From Palsa-504 sp963818225 (GTDB taxonomy: Bacteria > Actinomycetota > Actinomycetes > Streptosporangiales > Streptosporangiaceae), in the NCBI GenBank assembly GCA_963818225.1, contig CAWFRO010000002.1, positions 1-64,000 on the forward strand: a stretch of DNA of 64,000 nucleotides. Reading direction: 5' to 3'. A model generated the notes under the pieces. It was not told where the DNA came from, did not search any database, and saw only the letters and a program-made list of their open reading frames with translations. Shown one piece after another: positions 1 to 7,885 of this stretch; the stretch's first letter is position 1; each line of letters opens with the position of its first letter. Made by a program: the position numbers and the translations under genes.

Positions 1-73
1 GGTCAGGGACAGGATCGAACTGTCGACCTTCCGCTTTTCAGGCGGACGCTCATACCGACTGAGCTACCTGACC
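1..73 (-). tRNA. tRNA-Phe (GAA)
   Basis: Read on the minus strand this folds as a cloverleaf. The 7-bp acceptor stem GGTCAGG/CCTGACC is complete. The anticodon stem TCCGC/GCGGA encloses the loop CTGAAAA, which gives anticodon GAA. The T-arm is GTTCGATCC. No CCA is encoded; the discriminator base lies just outside the window. It is the last of three same-strand tRNA genes, in the order Glu-Asp-Phe, an arrangement common in actinobacteria. Confidence 0.95.
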
Positions 74-110
74 TGGATGGATACCCAATGAGTCCACACC
101 GAGTATCCGG

Positions 111-185
111 CGGTCCCGACGGGATTTGAACCCGCGACCTCCACCTTGACAGGGTGGCGAGCACTCCAAGCTGCTCTACAGGACC
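111..185 (-). tRNA. tRNA-Asp (GTC)
   Basis: Minus-strand cloverleaf with acceptor stem GGTCC..GGACC, anticodon stem CCACC/GGTGG around loop CTGTCAA (anticodon GTC), T-loop TTCAAAT and discriminator G. It lies 37 bp upstream (in transcription) of tRNA-Phe and is probably co-transcribed with it. Confidence 0.95.
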
Positions 186-460
186 TCATCACGTCAACCG
201 TAGCCGACGCGCACCCCCGAGGGGGCCTCGCGCAAGATGCCGTTCCTCGCGTCAGACAGACAATACCATCGGGAAGCTGATGGTGGGGTCCAGCTTCCGG
301 GTATGCCATGACCGGTTGGCGACGACCGCGACCCCTCCTACCCAGAGACGCGCCTGTGAGCCACCGCAGCCCTCCCGGGAATGCTCCAGCGGGGCGCAGA
401 CCGACCACGGCCTATGGGAAATCCGTACCTGTCCGAGGCGCTGAACTGCGGAGAGACCAG

Positions 461-533
461 TGCCCCCAACGGGATTCGAACCCGTGCCGCCGCCTTGAAA
501 GGGCGGTGTCCTAGGCCGCTAGACGATGGGGGC
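461..533 (-). tRNA. tRNA-Glu (TTC)
   Basis: Minus-strand cloverleaf with acceptor stem GCCCCCA/TGGGGGC, anticodon stem CCGCC/GGCGG around loop CTTTCAA (anticodon TTC), T-arm GGGTTCGAATCCC and discriminator A. It is the first gene of the Glu-Asp-Phe set. The 275-bp spacer to tRNA-Asp is longer than usual and holds no recognisable gene. Confidence 0.95.
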
Positions 534-1113
534 GCATGCGCCTTGACCGCCGTAACCGCGTGAGCCCGGCGTCGGGACGGGCCCAGCATAGGGGACAGAC
601 ACCACAACCAGCAAAGCGGATCAGCGCAGCGAGCGACGCGCGCAGCGAGATGTCGCGCCTTGGCTCTGGCCAAGAATCCCACGATCAGACACGCTAAGCA
701 AGATCTGAGTCACACTTTGAAGCCATCGCCAGCCGACCCAAGTGCGTGACTAGACTAGCCGCATCCCACGCAGAGCCCTTTTGTGCATGGCTCCAACCCG
801 CCACGAGAGCTCCCGCGTTCGGCTTGGCGCAATCGGGCCTTTACGCCGTACAGGGCCCGGCATCCACACTGGCGGCCGGCGGCCGGTGTGGTCGGCATGA
901 CCGCGGCTGCCACGCTCGCCGCGAGGTGGACGCAGCTGCACATACGCCGCCTCAGTCCGGCCGTCCGAAGCCGCGGGCTGGTCCGGGCGGACCTCACATG
1001 GTGCCCGTCCCGCGAAGAAAGTGAGCACTGCGAAGCCGAGACGGACCAACCCCGGGGTCAACTCCGAGGAAATGTGCCGGTAAACCTGATCTGAAGCGAA
1101 AGGGGTAACCACC
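534..1113. other. intergenic region, nothing assignable
   Basis: This 580-bp gap lies between the tRNA cluster and gcdH. It must hold the minus-strand tRNA promoter and the plus-strand gcdH promoter, but no convincing -35/-10 pair stands out. Several open frames cross it; none has a plausible ribosome binding site or recognisable protein. The repeated octamer GCAGCGAG occurs twice near 610-640. Confidence 0.5.
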
Positions 1114-2283
1114 ATGCCCGCTCCTGTGGCGAACATCGACCTCATGAACATCGACGGCCAGCTCAACGACGAGGAGCGGCTCCTGCGCGATACGGTGCGG
1201 GCGTTTACCGCTGAGCGGATCCTTCCGCACGTCGCCGACTGGTTCGAGGCGGGCACGCTGCCGCGCGAGATCATGCCCGAACTCGGCAAGCTCGGCCTGC
1301 TGGGCATGCACCTGAGCGGGTACGGCTGCGCCGGTGCCGGGGCCGTCGCCTACGGCGTCGCCTGCCGGGAGCTGGAGGCATGCGACTCCGGCCTGCGCAG
1401 CGCGGCGTCCGTCCAGGGTTCACTGGCTATGTTCCCGATCTGGCGGTTCGGGTCGGAGGGGCAAAAGGCTGAATGGCTTCCCCGGATGGCAACCGGGGAG
1501 GCGGTCGGCTGCTTCGGGCTCACCGAGCCCGATCATGGGTCGGACCCGGGCGGCATGCGGACCTTCGCCCGGCAGGACGGCTCCGACTGGGTGCTCTCCG
1601 GAACCAAGATGTGGATCACCAACGGCAGCATCGCAGACATTGCTGTGGTGTGGGCAAACACCGAGGAGGGCATCCGCGGGTTCCTCGTGCCCCGCGAGGC
1701 GGCGGGCTTCAGTGCCAGCGATATCCACAAGAAAATGTCGCTGCGGGCCTCCATCACCTCCGAGCTGCACCTCGATGAGGTCCGTCTGCCTGCCGACGCC
1801 GTGCTCCCTGGGGTCTCCGGGCTGAAGGGGCCGTTGTCGTGCCTGACCGAGGCGCGCTTCGGCATCGCCTGGGGCGTCACCGGCGCGGCGCGGAGCTGCC
1901 TGGAGAGCGCGGTCGAGTACGCGCGCACACGCGTACAGTTCGGCAGGCCAATCGGATCGTTCCAGCTGACGCAGGCCAAGCTGAGCTGGATGGCCGCGGA
2001 GCTGTGCCGGTCTCAGCTGCTCGCCCTGCATCTCGGTCGGCTCAAGGAGACGGGTCCGGTCACGCCCGTGCAGGTCAGCATGGCCAAGATGGCGAACGTC
2101 AGGTCTGCGCTCGACATCGCGAGGCAGGCCCGGACGGTACTCGGCGCCAGCGGGGTGACGCTGGAATACCCTCCGATACGGCACGCGAACAACCTCGAGG
2201 CGGTGCTGACTTACGAGGGCACCGAGGAGATCCACGCGCTGGCTATCGGCCAGGCGCTCACCGGCATCTCCGCATACAGGTAA
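1114..2283 (+). CDS. gcdH: glutaryl-CoA dehydrogenase (acyl-CoA dehydrogenase family)
   Basis: An FAD enzyme that dehydrogenates and decarboxylates glutaryl-CoA to crotonyl-CoA in lysine/tryptophan degradation. The 389 aa match the family length. Visible landmarks: the FAD/substrate motif CFGLTEPDHGSDP (about 133-145), WITN (167-170), the R95 context GLRSAASVQ typical of glutaryl-CoA dehydrogenases, RARTVLGASG-like helix near 338-347, and catalytic Glu368 in TYEGTEEIHALAIG. These features separate it from generic acyl-CoA dehydrogenases, which lack the combination of R95 and C-terminal YEGT-x-x-IHAL. The ATG start follows AAAGGGG eight bases upstream. It stands alone, transcribed toward tRNA-Lys. 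The exact substrate is inferred from these residues. Confidence 0.85.
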   Translation: MPAPVANIDLMNIDGQLNDEERLLRDTVRAFTAERILPHVADWFEAGTLPREIMPELGKLGLLGMHLSGYGCAGAGAVAYGVACRELEACDSGLRSAASVQGSLAMFPIWRFGSEGQKAEWLPRMATGEAVGCFGLTEPDHGSDPGGMRTFARQDGSDWVLSGTKMWITNGSIADIAVVWANTEEGIRGFLVPREAAGFSASDIHKKMSLRASITSELHLDEVRLPADAVLPGVSGLKGPLSCLTEARFGIAWGVTGAARSCLESAVEYARTRVQFGRPIGSFQLTQAKLSWMAAELCRSQLLALHLGRLKETGPVTPVQVSMAKMANVRSALDIARQARTVLGASGVTLEYPPIRHANNLEAVLTYEGTEEIHALAIGQALTGISAYR

Positions 2284-2351
2284 CGTGAGGCGGCGATTCG
2301 GCCGGGAAATCGGTACGCTTCCTCTCGAGGCGTCGACCGATGCGGCGTCGC

Positions 2352-2426
2352 GGGGCGTTAGCTCAATGGCAGAGCAGTGGGCTTTTAACCCATTGGTTCA
2401 GGGTTCGACCCCCTGGCGCCCCACCA
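2352..2426 (+). tRNA. tRNA-Lys (TTT), integration target
   Basis: Acceptor GGGGCGT pairs with GCGCCCC, the anticodon loop CTTTTAA gives TTT, and CCA is encoded at 2424-2426. The last 19 bases of the gene region are repeated at 7819-7837, so its 3' end served as the attB site of an integrative element. The gene itself is intact after integration. Confidence 0.95.
2406..2424. repeat. attL core (19-bp direct repeat copy 1)
   Basis: CGACCCCCTGGCGCCCCAC forms the T-arm/acceptor 3' half of tRNA-Lys and is identical to 7819-7837. Both copies are followed within two bases by GGGAAA, so the similarity extends slightly past the perfect core. Confidence 0.9.
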
Positions 2427-2452
2427 GGGAAAACAGGGTCCGGATAGACCCC

Positions 2453-2474
2453 TCGTGGACCGGTTCGTGGACCG
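2453..2474 (+). repeat. putative integrase arm-type site, left
   Basis: Two tandem copies of TCGTGGACCG separated by two bases (GT, i.e. TCGTGGACCG-GT-TCGTGGACCG). The whole 22-bp unit recurs without mismatch at 7734-7755. Its position between attL and the integrase start fits an attP arm and could also let integrase repress its own promoter. Confidence 0.75.
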
Positions 2475-2488
2475 GTGTCCGCGCCTAG

Positions 2489-4034
2489 ATGTACCGTCAT
2501 ATCATGGCAAAGTCCCCATCCGGACACATAGAGCAACTGCCGAGCGGGTCCTGGCGCGTCAAGGTTTACGCCGGGACTGATCCGCTTACGGGTAAGGAAA
2601 TCCGGCTTCGGAAGACCTGCAAGACCGAGCAAGCCGCGCAGATCGAGCTCGGCAAGCTGCTCGAGCAGGCCGACGCGGGCCGCCAGCCCGAAACGGACAT
2701 CACCGTGGCAGAGCTGATGGACCGGTATGCCGAAGTTGCCGAGTGGGACCTGTCCACCCGGAAGGCGAACGAGGTCTAATATCCGGCGGGTGATAAAGCC
2801 CGCTCTCGGGCATCTGCAGGTCCGGAAGATACGCGGTCCCCTGCTCGATCTGCTTTACGCCCAGCTGCGGCGCTGCAGCGATCCTGGATGCACGGGGAAG
2901 CGGTTCACTGAACACCGGAATGTGCCTGTCCTCACTGTCCGGCCGGACACTCGCCGACCCGCCTGGCGGCAGGTGGCGGACACGCTCAGAGACTCGATCA
3001 CCTCGGGAATGCTCGTCCCTGGAGATCCACTGCCCTCTGTCCGGGAGATGAGCGTCTCGCAGGGCGTGCCGGTGGCAACCTTGCAGCACGCCGTAGCGGT
3101 ACTAGCCGAGGAGGGCTTGGTCGTCGTCCGTCAGGGCCGGACTGCGGTCGTGGCCGGAGATGCAGCACCAGACCAGCGGCATTCCAGGACTCCACGCGCC
3201 CGGGACCATGACTGCAAGCGCGCCGGGTGCCAGCCGCACGCCTGCAAGCCGATGACGGCGAAGACGATCCGGAATGTCCACAGCATCTTGTCCGGTGCCT
3301 TCGCGACCGCCAGACGCTGGGAATGGATTAGGTGGAATCCAGCCGAGTCTGCCAGGCCACCGTCAGCGACTAACCGACCGATACCCGCCACCGCTCCCGA
3401 GGACGTCGCCAAAGTAATCGCCGAAGGCCGTAAAACAAACTCGGTCCTGGCTCTTTACCTATGGCTGGTCGCGATCACCGGCGCCCGCCGCGGCGAGCTG
3501 TGCGCGTTGCAGGTCAGGGACATTGATCTCGAGCAGGGCATCATCCACATCGCCTTCAACTACGTCGTGGTCGGCGGCCATCGGGTCCGGAAGGACACCA
3601 AGACCCATCAGGACCGGTATCTGGCCATTGACCCGGATACCTGCGCAATGATTCGCGAGCACCTGGATACGATCCGCGCCAGGCTCGGCGGCATGGGCCT
3701 TGAGCTACCTGAGAACGCCTACGTGTTCTCCAACGATCCGATGGGGGCCAGACCCTGGAATCCCGACTGGGCCACGCACAAAGCCAGCGACCTGGCTGCC
3801 GCAGCCGGGGTCAAGCTCAGCATCAAGGGCCTGCGGCACTACACAGCTAGCCAGCTGCTAGCAGCCCGCTTCGACCTGCGCAATACGGCGGCGCGGCTAG
3901 GCCATGGCAGCGGCGGAGCCACGACGCTACGGCACTATGCCGATCCTGTATCTGAGGTTGACCGCCGAGCTGCTGCCTATCTCGCACAGCTAACCGCCGC
4001 TCCCGGAGCTCGATCGCCAGCTGACATGGAGTAG
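2489..4034 (+). pseudogene. tyrosine recombinase/integrase with internal GntR domain, frameshifted
   Basis: Site-specific recombinase of the element. The first frame (2489-2779) holds the N-terminal SAM-like/arm-binding part (SGHIEQLPSGSWRVKVYAG) and ends at TAA. The homologous sequence continues in the +1 frame; removing one A at about 2777-2779 would restore E-V-Y-I-R-R-V. The second frame contains C50-x4-C55, then a GntR-type winged helix (nt about 2958-3155; RPAWRQVADTLRDSI ... PSVREMS), then C162-x4-C167-x4-C172 and the catalytic domain with R253 (GARRGEL), K366-G-L-R369, H392 (LGHG) and Tyr403 (LRHYADP). Residue numbers count from 2727. The enzyme would be full length but for the frameshift. 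Alternatives are a sequencing error or programmed +1 frameshifting. Confidence 0.85.
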
Positions 4035-4594
4035 CTCTATCTAGGACTGCCAGGCAGTAGTAGCGAAACTTGTCGGTATCGGCGGCTCGTCGGCACCCGA
4101 CCTGCTGTTTACAAGAAGTACAGCCCCGTGCACTGAGCGTCCTAACTGCATAGATGACACGGATCATCGCATCGACGGTACTTACCACGCTGGGATTATC
4201 TGGCACGCCGGTCCATAGCCAAGGCGCCCAGGTCCCCTCGTCCGGCTACTGTGCGTAACATCGTAAGAGCGCCCGACCTACGTCCGCGGGCGAACCCACC
4301 GGTCGCGGAGCAGCGTAAGGGCACGCCTGACCCCGGAAACCGCCCGGGCACTCCAGTCAGGAGCAATGGACCAGGCCGAAACCGGCCCGGGCCGGGCGCA
4401 GGCCATCCTCTGCATCCGTGCAAGCGGTCACTGGCAGCGAAGAGCCTAGAAGAGCTCACTGCGCAGGGCGGCGAATCCCAGTGCCATCACGGCAGCCGCT
4501 AGGTCCTGCGGGTGATCACCATCCGGCGCCAGAACCTGGGCTCCCCACTCGGCGCTGTCGCCGTCCGGCGAGAGGCGCCGTGTAGGGTCTGGCC
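4035..4594. other. intergenic region inside element
   Basis: This 560-bp stretch lies between the integrase and the LLM oxidoreductase. A plus-strand frame at 4251-4502 (83 codons, GTG start, Pro/Gly/Arg rich) and opposing minus-strand frames are open, but none has a good ribosome binding site or recognisable product. The region presumably carries the promoter of the next gene. Confidence 0.5.
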
Positions 4595-5464
4595 ATGAAA
4601 CCCCTCGAAGGCGCCGGAATCTGGAGTTCGCAGCTGCGCTACGGCGAGGTCGGGGCGATCGGTGATGCGGCCGCCGAGCTAGAGGCGCTCGGCTTCCGGG
4701 CGCTGTGGATCCCCGATACCGGTGGCGAGGTTTTCGACGCCGTCGAGCGGCTCCTGTCGTCGACCACGACGATTACAGTCGCCACCGGAATCCTCAACCT
4801 CTGGATGCATTCCCCCGAGGAAACCGCCGCCGCCCACGACCGCCTGACCCGAGACCACGGGGACCGTTTCCTCGTGGGCATCGGCGTCAGTCACGCCAGG
4901 CTCATCGACGCTGCCGAGTCCGGCCGCTACCGCAAGCCGCTTTCGGCGATGGCCTCGTTTCTCGACGGCTTGGACGCGGCGCCCGTGCCGCTGGCGGCCC
5001 CGGACCGGGTCCTCGCGGCCCTCGGCCCCAAAATGCTGGAGCTGGCGCGGACTCGATCGGCCGGTGCCCACCCCTATAACGTCACCCCGGAGCATACCGC
5101 GATCGCAAGGGCCGCCCTCGGCCCGGCCGCCCAGCTGCTGCCCGAGCAGATGGTCGTGCTCGCCACCGACGCTGCCGAGGCCCGGGGAATCGCCCGCGAC
5201 ACCCTCCAGCACTACTTCAAGATGCCTAACTACACCAACAATCTCCGCCGCCTAGGCTTCGGTGAGGAGGACTTCGCCGGCGCCGGCAGCGATCGGGTCA
5301 TCGACGCACTTGTCGCCTGGGGAACTCCGGAGACGATCGCCGGACGGGTCCGGGCCCATCGCGACGCAGGCGCCGACCACGTGTGCGTCCAGGTCCTCGG
5401 CGATCCCCGGCGCTTCCCGCTCGCCGAGTGGCGCGAGCTCGCTCCCGCCCTGACGGGCCTTTGA
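4595..5464 (+). CDS. LLM-class F420-dependent oxidoreductase (TIGR03620-like)
   Basis: Predicted TIM-barrel oxidoreductase of the luciferase-like monooxygenase superfamily, using F420H2 or flavin. The 289 aa are usual for the F420 subfamily. Visible features are GIWSSQLRYG at the N terminus, LGFRALWIPDTGG (32-44), TGILNLW (64-70), DRFLVGIGVSHA (about 89-100), AALGPKMLELA and the C-terminal GADHVCVQVLGD. This pattern follows the small subfamily of Mycobacterium-type F420 proteins with unknown substrates. It is cargo of the tRNA-Lys element; no F420 biosynthesis gene is nearby. The ATG start lies about 14 bases after GTGTAGGG, a weak binding site. The electron carrier is inferred from family resemblance only. 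Confidence 0.8.
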   Translation: MKPLEGAGIWSSQLRYGEVGAIGDAAAELEALGFRALWIPDTGGEVFDAVERLLSSTTTITVATGILNLWMHSPEETAAAHDRLTRDHGDRFLVGIGVSHARLIDAAESGRYRKPLSAMASFLDGLDAAPVPLAAPDRVLAALGPKMLELARTRSAGAHPYNVTPEHTAIARAALGPAAQLLPEQMVVLATDAAEARGIARDTLQHYFKMPNYTNNLRRLGFGEEDFAGAGSDRVIDALVAWGTPETIAGRVRAHRDAGADHVCVQVLGDPRRFPLAEWRELAPALTGL

Positions 5465-6116
5465 GAGTTTGCGTCGCCGCTCAGAGCAGATCTAGAAAGA
5501 TCCAGGCCAGCTACCTTTACCAGGTAGACGGCTGGCACGCTGGATTACTTCGCTGATGAATTCGCGGAGGAGGTTAAGTTCCTCATCGGCGAAAGGGAGC
5601 CTCAGGCGCGGCCGGGATCGTGGATGCGATGGAGGAGTTAGCGGTCAGCTGGCCAATCGGAGGGGCTGGTCAGGGATGATGGCTCAGCGCGATGGCCCCT
5701 CGGCAGTGATCCGGCAAGTGCAGGAACCGCCATGATCACTTCTGCGGCCGTGCCCGCGCCGCTAGCTCACATCGGCGTGTCGCAAACCAGCTAAACGACT
5801 GCCAGCCATGACTTTGCCGGTCCCCTGACTCACCGACCTGGCCGACATGTTGAGCTGCTCGAGATGCGTGGCCAGGTGTGGGATCACCAGCTGGCAACTC
5901 TCACGCGCAGCCAGCGGGGCCCAGCTCCAGATGGCCCAAGCCGAGGCTGAGCGTGTGCGTAGCGGCGCCGGGGAAACCCATCCACGGAGGATTTCCCCAG
6001 CGCCCTGGAGACCGTACAGCACCGTACTGGCATAGGCCGTGCACACCTTGACGACCAGGGTATATGGGCGGGACGCTAGGCGCGGACACCTCCTACCGCC
6101 CAAGGAGGCAACCACG
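5465..6116. other. intergenic region with hairpin, inside element
   Basis: A 650-bp stretch with no supportable gene; short open frames on both strands look like decayed coding sequence. At 5964-5976 and 5992-6005 the sequences GGCGCCGGGGAAA and TTTCCCCAGCGCC pair around a 15-nt loop, with one mismatched base. The hairpin lies about 110 bp upstream of the methyltransferase start and has no U-run, so it is more like a leader structure or operator than a terminator. Confidence 0.45.
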
Positions 6117-6917
6117 ATGGCGTTCGAGCAGCTGAAGGCGCGGCAGGCGGTAGCGTGGGGCGCTGCCCCGTGGGAGCGTGCGGCTCCCCAGCTCGCCGAT
6201 ATCCATGATGACCTCGTGAGCCGTCTCGGCGTCCGGGCTGGTGAGCAGTGGCTCGACCTGGCCACCGGGACCGGCGCAGTGGCTACCCTCGCGGCACGCC
6301 AGGGTGCGGTGGTGACCGGGCTGGACCTGGCACCCAAGCTCATCGAGACCGCACGGCGGCTGGCCGCCGAGAACGGGCTGGAGATCACCTACGAGGTGGG
6401 TGACTGCGAGGACGTCCCGCACCCGGGCGCGTCCTTCGACGCGGTGTCCTCGGCAATGGGGGTGATCGCCGCGCCCGACCACGCGGCAGTGGCGCGCGAG
6501 CTGACCCGCGTGTGCAAGCCGGGTGGCCGCATCGGTATCGCCGCCTGGTCAGGCAGTTACGGGACTCCTGTGACGACGATCATGGCGAAGTACACCCCAC
6601 CGGCACCTGAGGGGGTGGGGATAGGGACGGACTGGGGACGCCGTGACTATGCCACCAGCCTGCTCGGTGACGCCTTCGACCTTACGTTCTTCGACGGCAC
6701 GGCCCCAGAGCGCGGCGAGTCCCCCGAATCGCTGTGGGAGCAGCTCTACGCCTCAGTCGGGCCGGTCAAGGCCGTATTCGACGCGCTGGATGCGGATAAG
6801 CAGGCGCTGGTGCAAGCCGATTTCATCGAGCACTTCGGCCTCTACCGGATCGCCGACGGGACCGTGGTCCTACCTCGCGAATACCTGATTATCCTCGGAC
6901 ACCGAAAGACCCACTGA
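6117..6917 (+). CDS. class I SAM-dependent methyltransferase
   Basis: Transfers a methyl group from S-adenosylmethionine to an unknown acceptor. The 266-aa protein has motif I LDLATGTGAV (46-55), the acidic ribose-binding residue in VVTGLDLAP, motif II region YEVGDCEDVPHPGASFDAV and post-motif TRVCKPGGRIGIAAW, as in ubiE/small-molecule methyltransferases. The ATG at 6117 is chosen because AAGGAGG lies nine bases upstream, although the frame is open further back to 6039. It is cargo of the tRNA-Lys element, downstream of the LLM oxidoreductase in the same direction; a shared small-molecule modification role is possible but only inferred. Confidence 0.85.
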   Translation: MAFEQLKARQAVAWGAAPWERAAPQLADIHDDLVSRLGVRAGEQWLDLATGTGAVATLAARQGAVVTGLDLAPKLIETARRLAAENGLEITYEVGDCEDVPHPGASFDAVSSAMGVIAAPDHAAVARELTRVCKPGGRIGIAAWSGSYGTPVTTIMAKYTPPAPEGVGIGTDWGRRDYATSLLGDAFDLTFFDGTAPERGESPESLWEQLYASVGPVKAVFDALDADKQALVQADFIEHFGLYRIADGTVVLPREYLIILGHRKTH

Positions 6918-6950
6918 CGGTGGGCCGCATAGGCGGGGCACACTAGTTAG

Positions 6951-7094
6951 GTGCCGTGGTACCGCTGGGATCAGCCGGTACCCGAGGAATGCCCACGATG
7001 CGGCAGGCCTCCGGACGAGCACAACGCCCGGATTGAGGATCACAGCGGGCACTTGGGCCGGGTACTGGAGTGCCCTTCGGCGGAGATGGCCTAA
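6951..7094 (+). CDS. 47-aa Cys/His-rich small protein
   Basis: A short GTG-initiated frame 33 bp after the methyltransferase stop. The product begins VPWYRWDQPVPEECPRCGRP and contains a C-P-R-C-G knuckle followed by several histidines and one more cysteine (DEHNARIEDHSGHLGRVLEC), a pattern able to bind one zinc ion. No strong ribosome binding site precedes it (GGCACACTAGTTAG), so translation may depend on coupling with the upstream gene. The function is unknown; the coding call rests on composition and the zinc-knuckle pattern. Confidence 0.5.
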   Translation: MPWYRWDQPVPEECPRCGRPPDEHNARIEDHSGHLGRVLECPSAEMA

Positions 7095-7185
7095 AACGGC
7101 ATTCCAGAAGTTCTGCTCCTAACCCGCTGGCAGCCATGGCCTGATCCAGAGCGCGGCGGTGGCCAGCATCTGATCCGGTGAGCGG

Positions 7186-7647
7186 TTGCGGAAGAAGGAA
7201 TGGATCTGCGCAGATGGCAGGGCCAGCTTGCGGCGGTGTCCGGCTGAGACCTGCTCATCATCGCCCGTCGTGCTGACGGCTGCCCGCCCTCGCTGCGGCG
7301 CCGGGGTGTCGGTTCCGGCTGACGGCTGGGATGTGATCACCCTCGCTGAGCATTACGGCACCCCGGCTGATGAGCAGGTCACAGACGTTGCCTAGATCGA
7401 GGAGGCCGCTCGGCGCGGCTGGCCGATCCTCATGAAAGACAAGCGGATCCGCTACCGGCCAGCTGAGATCGCTGCCGTGACCGAGCACGGGGCCCGCTGT
7501 TTCGTCATCCCCAGGGGTGACCTTCCCTCAGCAGACATGGCGCACCGCTTCATCACCAACAAGGCCGCCATACTCACGGCCACGGCAGAGCCCGGCCCAT
7601 ACATCTACTCGATCCTCAAAGACCGGATCGCCCGCCGCTATCCCTAG
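7186..7647 (+). pseudogene. PIN-like (VapC45-type) protein relic with in-frame stop
   Basis: Two open pieces in the same frame, interrupted by TAG at 7393-7395. Across the stop the translation reads DGWDVITLAEHYG...EQVTDVA-stop-IEEAARRGWPILMKDKRIRYRPAEI. Related PIN-like proteins of the VapC45 type have Trp at the stop position (D-x-x-W-I), so a single TGG to TAG change explains it. Downstream, KDKRIR and HGARCFVIPRG carry the conserved acidic/Lys pattern of the domain. The first 40 codons do not match the family's usual FFLDRSLG start, so the 5' part is probably decayed too. No partner antitoxin gene is visible. Confidence 0.6.
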
Positions 7648-7733
7648 CCCCCGCAACACCGATTGGCGTCCAGCCGGCACGCGGCGGCAAGTGATGACGT
7701 TAAGTAGCCAGCATCCGTTGGGGACGCGGAAAT

Positions 7734-7755
7734 TCGTGGACCGGTTCGTGGACCG
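7734..7755 (+). repeat. putative integrase arm-type site, right
   Basis: Second perfect copy of the 22-bp tandem-decamer unit, 64 bp inside the attR core and in the same orientation as the left copy. It does not overlap a plausible gene. Confidence 0.75.
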
Positions 7756-7818
7756 AGTTGCCGCGAATAATGCGGGGAATGACCACTACGGAGGCGTTGA
7801 CCAGTGTCATCCGCGCAG

Positions 7819-7837
7819 CGACCCCCTGGCGCCCCAC
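7819..7837. repeat. attR core (19-bp direct repeat copy 2)
   Basis: Identical to 2406-2424. Here the sequence is not part of any tRNA, which marks the distal junction of the element. The stop codon of the chromosomal histidine kinase gene lies 49 bp further on. Confidence 0.9.
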
Positions 7838-7855
7838 TGGGAAACCATGCTTGCC

Positions 7856-7877
7856 GCCCGAGCCCGCGGGGCTGGGC
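7856..7877 (-). terminator. possible terminator hairpin after histidine kinase operon
   Basis: GCCCgAGCCC and GGGCTGGGC pair with a bulged G around a very short loop, 9-30 bp beyond the kinase stop codon on the minus strand. There is no clear U-run, so it may only be a stable 3' end. Confidence 0.3.
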
Positions 7878-7885
7878 ATCCGCGT

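Larger units (their letters stand above)
2406..7837 (+). mobile_element. 5.4-kb integrative element in tRNA-Lys
   Basis: Bounded by a perfect 19-bp direct repeat, CGACCCCCTGGCGCCCCAC, at 2406-2424 (inside tRNA-Lys) and 7819-7837. A tyrosine recombinase gene lies directly inside the left end. A second perfect 22-bp repeat (2453-2474 and 7734-7755) sits just inside each end, as expected for integrase arm-binding sites split by integration. Cargo is an LLM oxidoreductase, a methyltransferase, a small Cys/His protein and a PIN-like relic. No replication, transfer or excisionase gene is seen. The integrase frameshift and the nonsense-mutated PIN gene suggest the element is immobile now. Element identity is inferred from this architecture. 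Confidence 0.85.

Noticed and set aside
4251..4502. 83-aa plus-strand protein in the tRNA-Lys element
   Set aside because: No ribosome binding site, Pro/Gly/Arg-rich low-information sequence and an equally open frame on the other strand.
2300..7837. Prophage
   Set aside because: No structural, packaging or lysis gene between the att repeats; only integrase and metabolic cargo.
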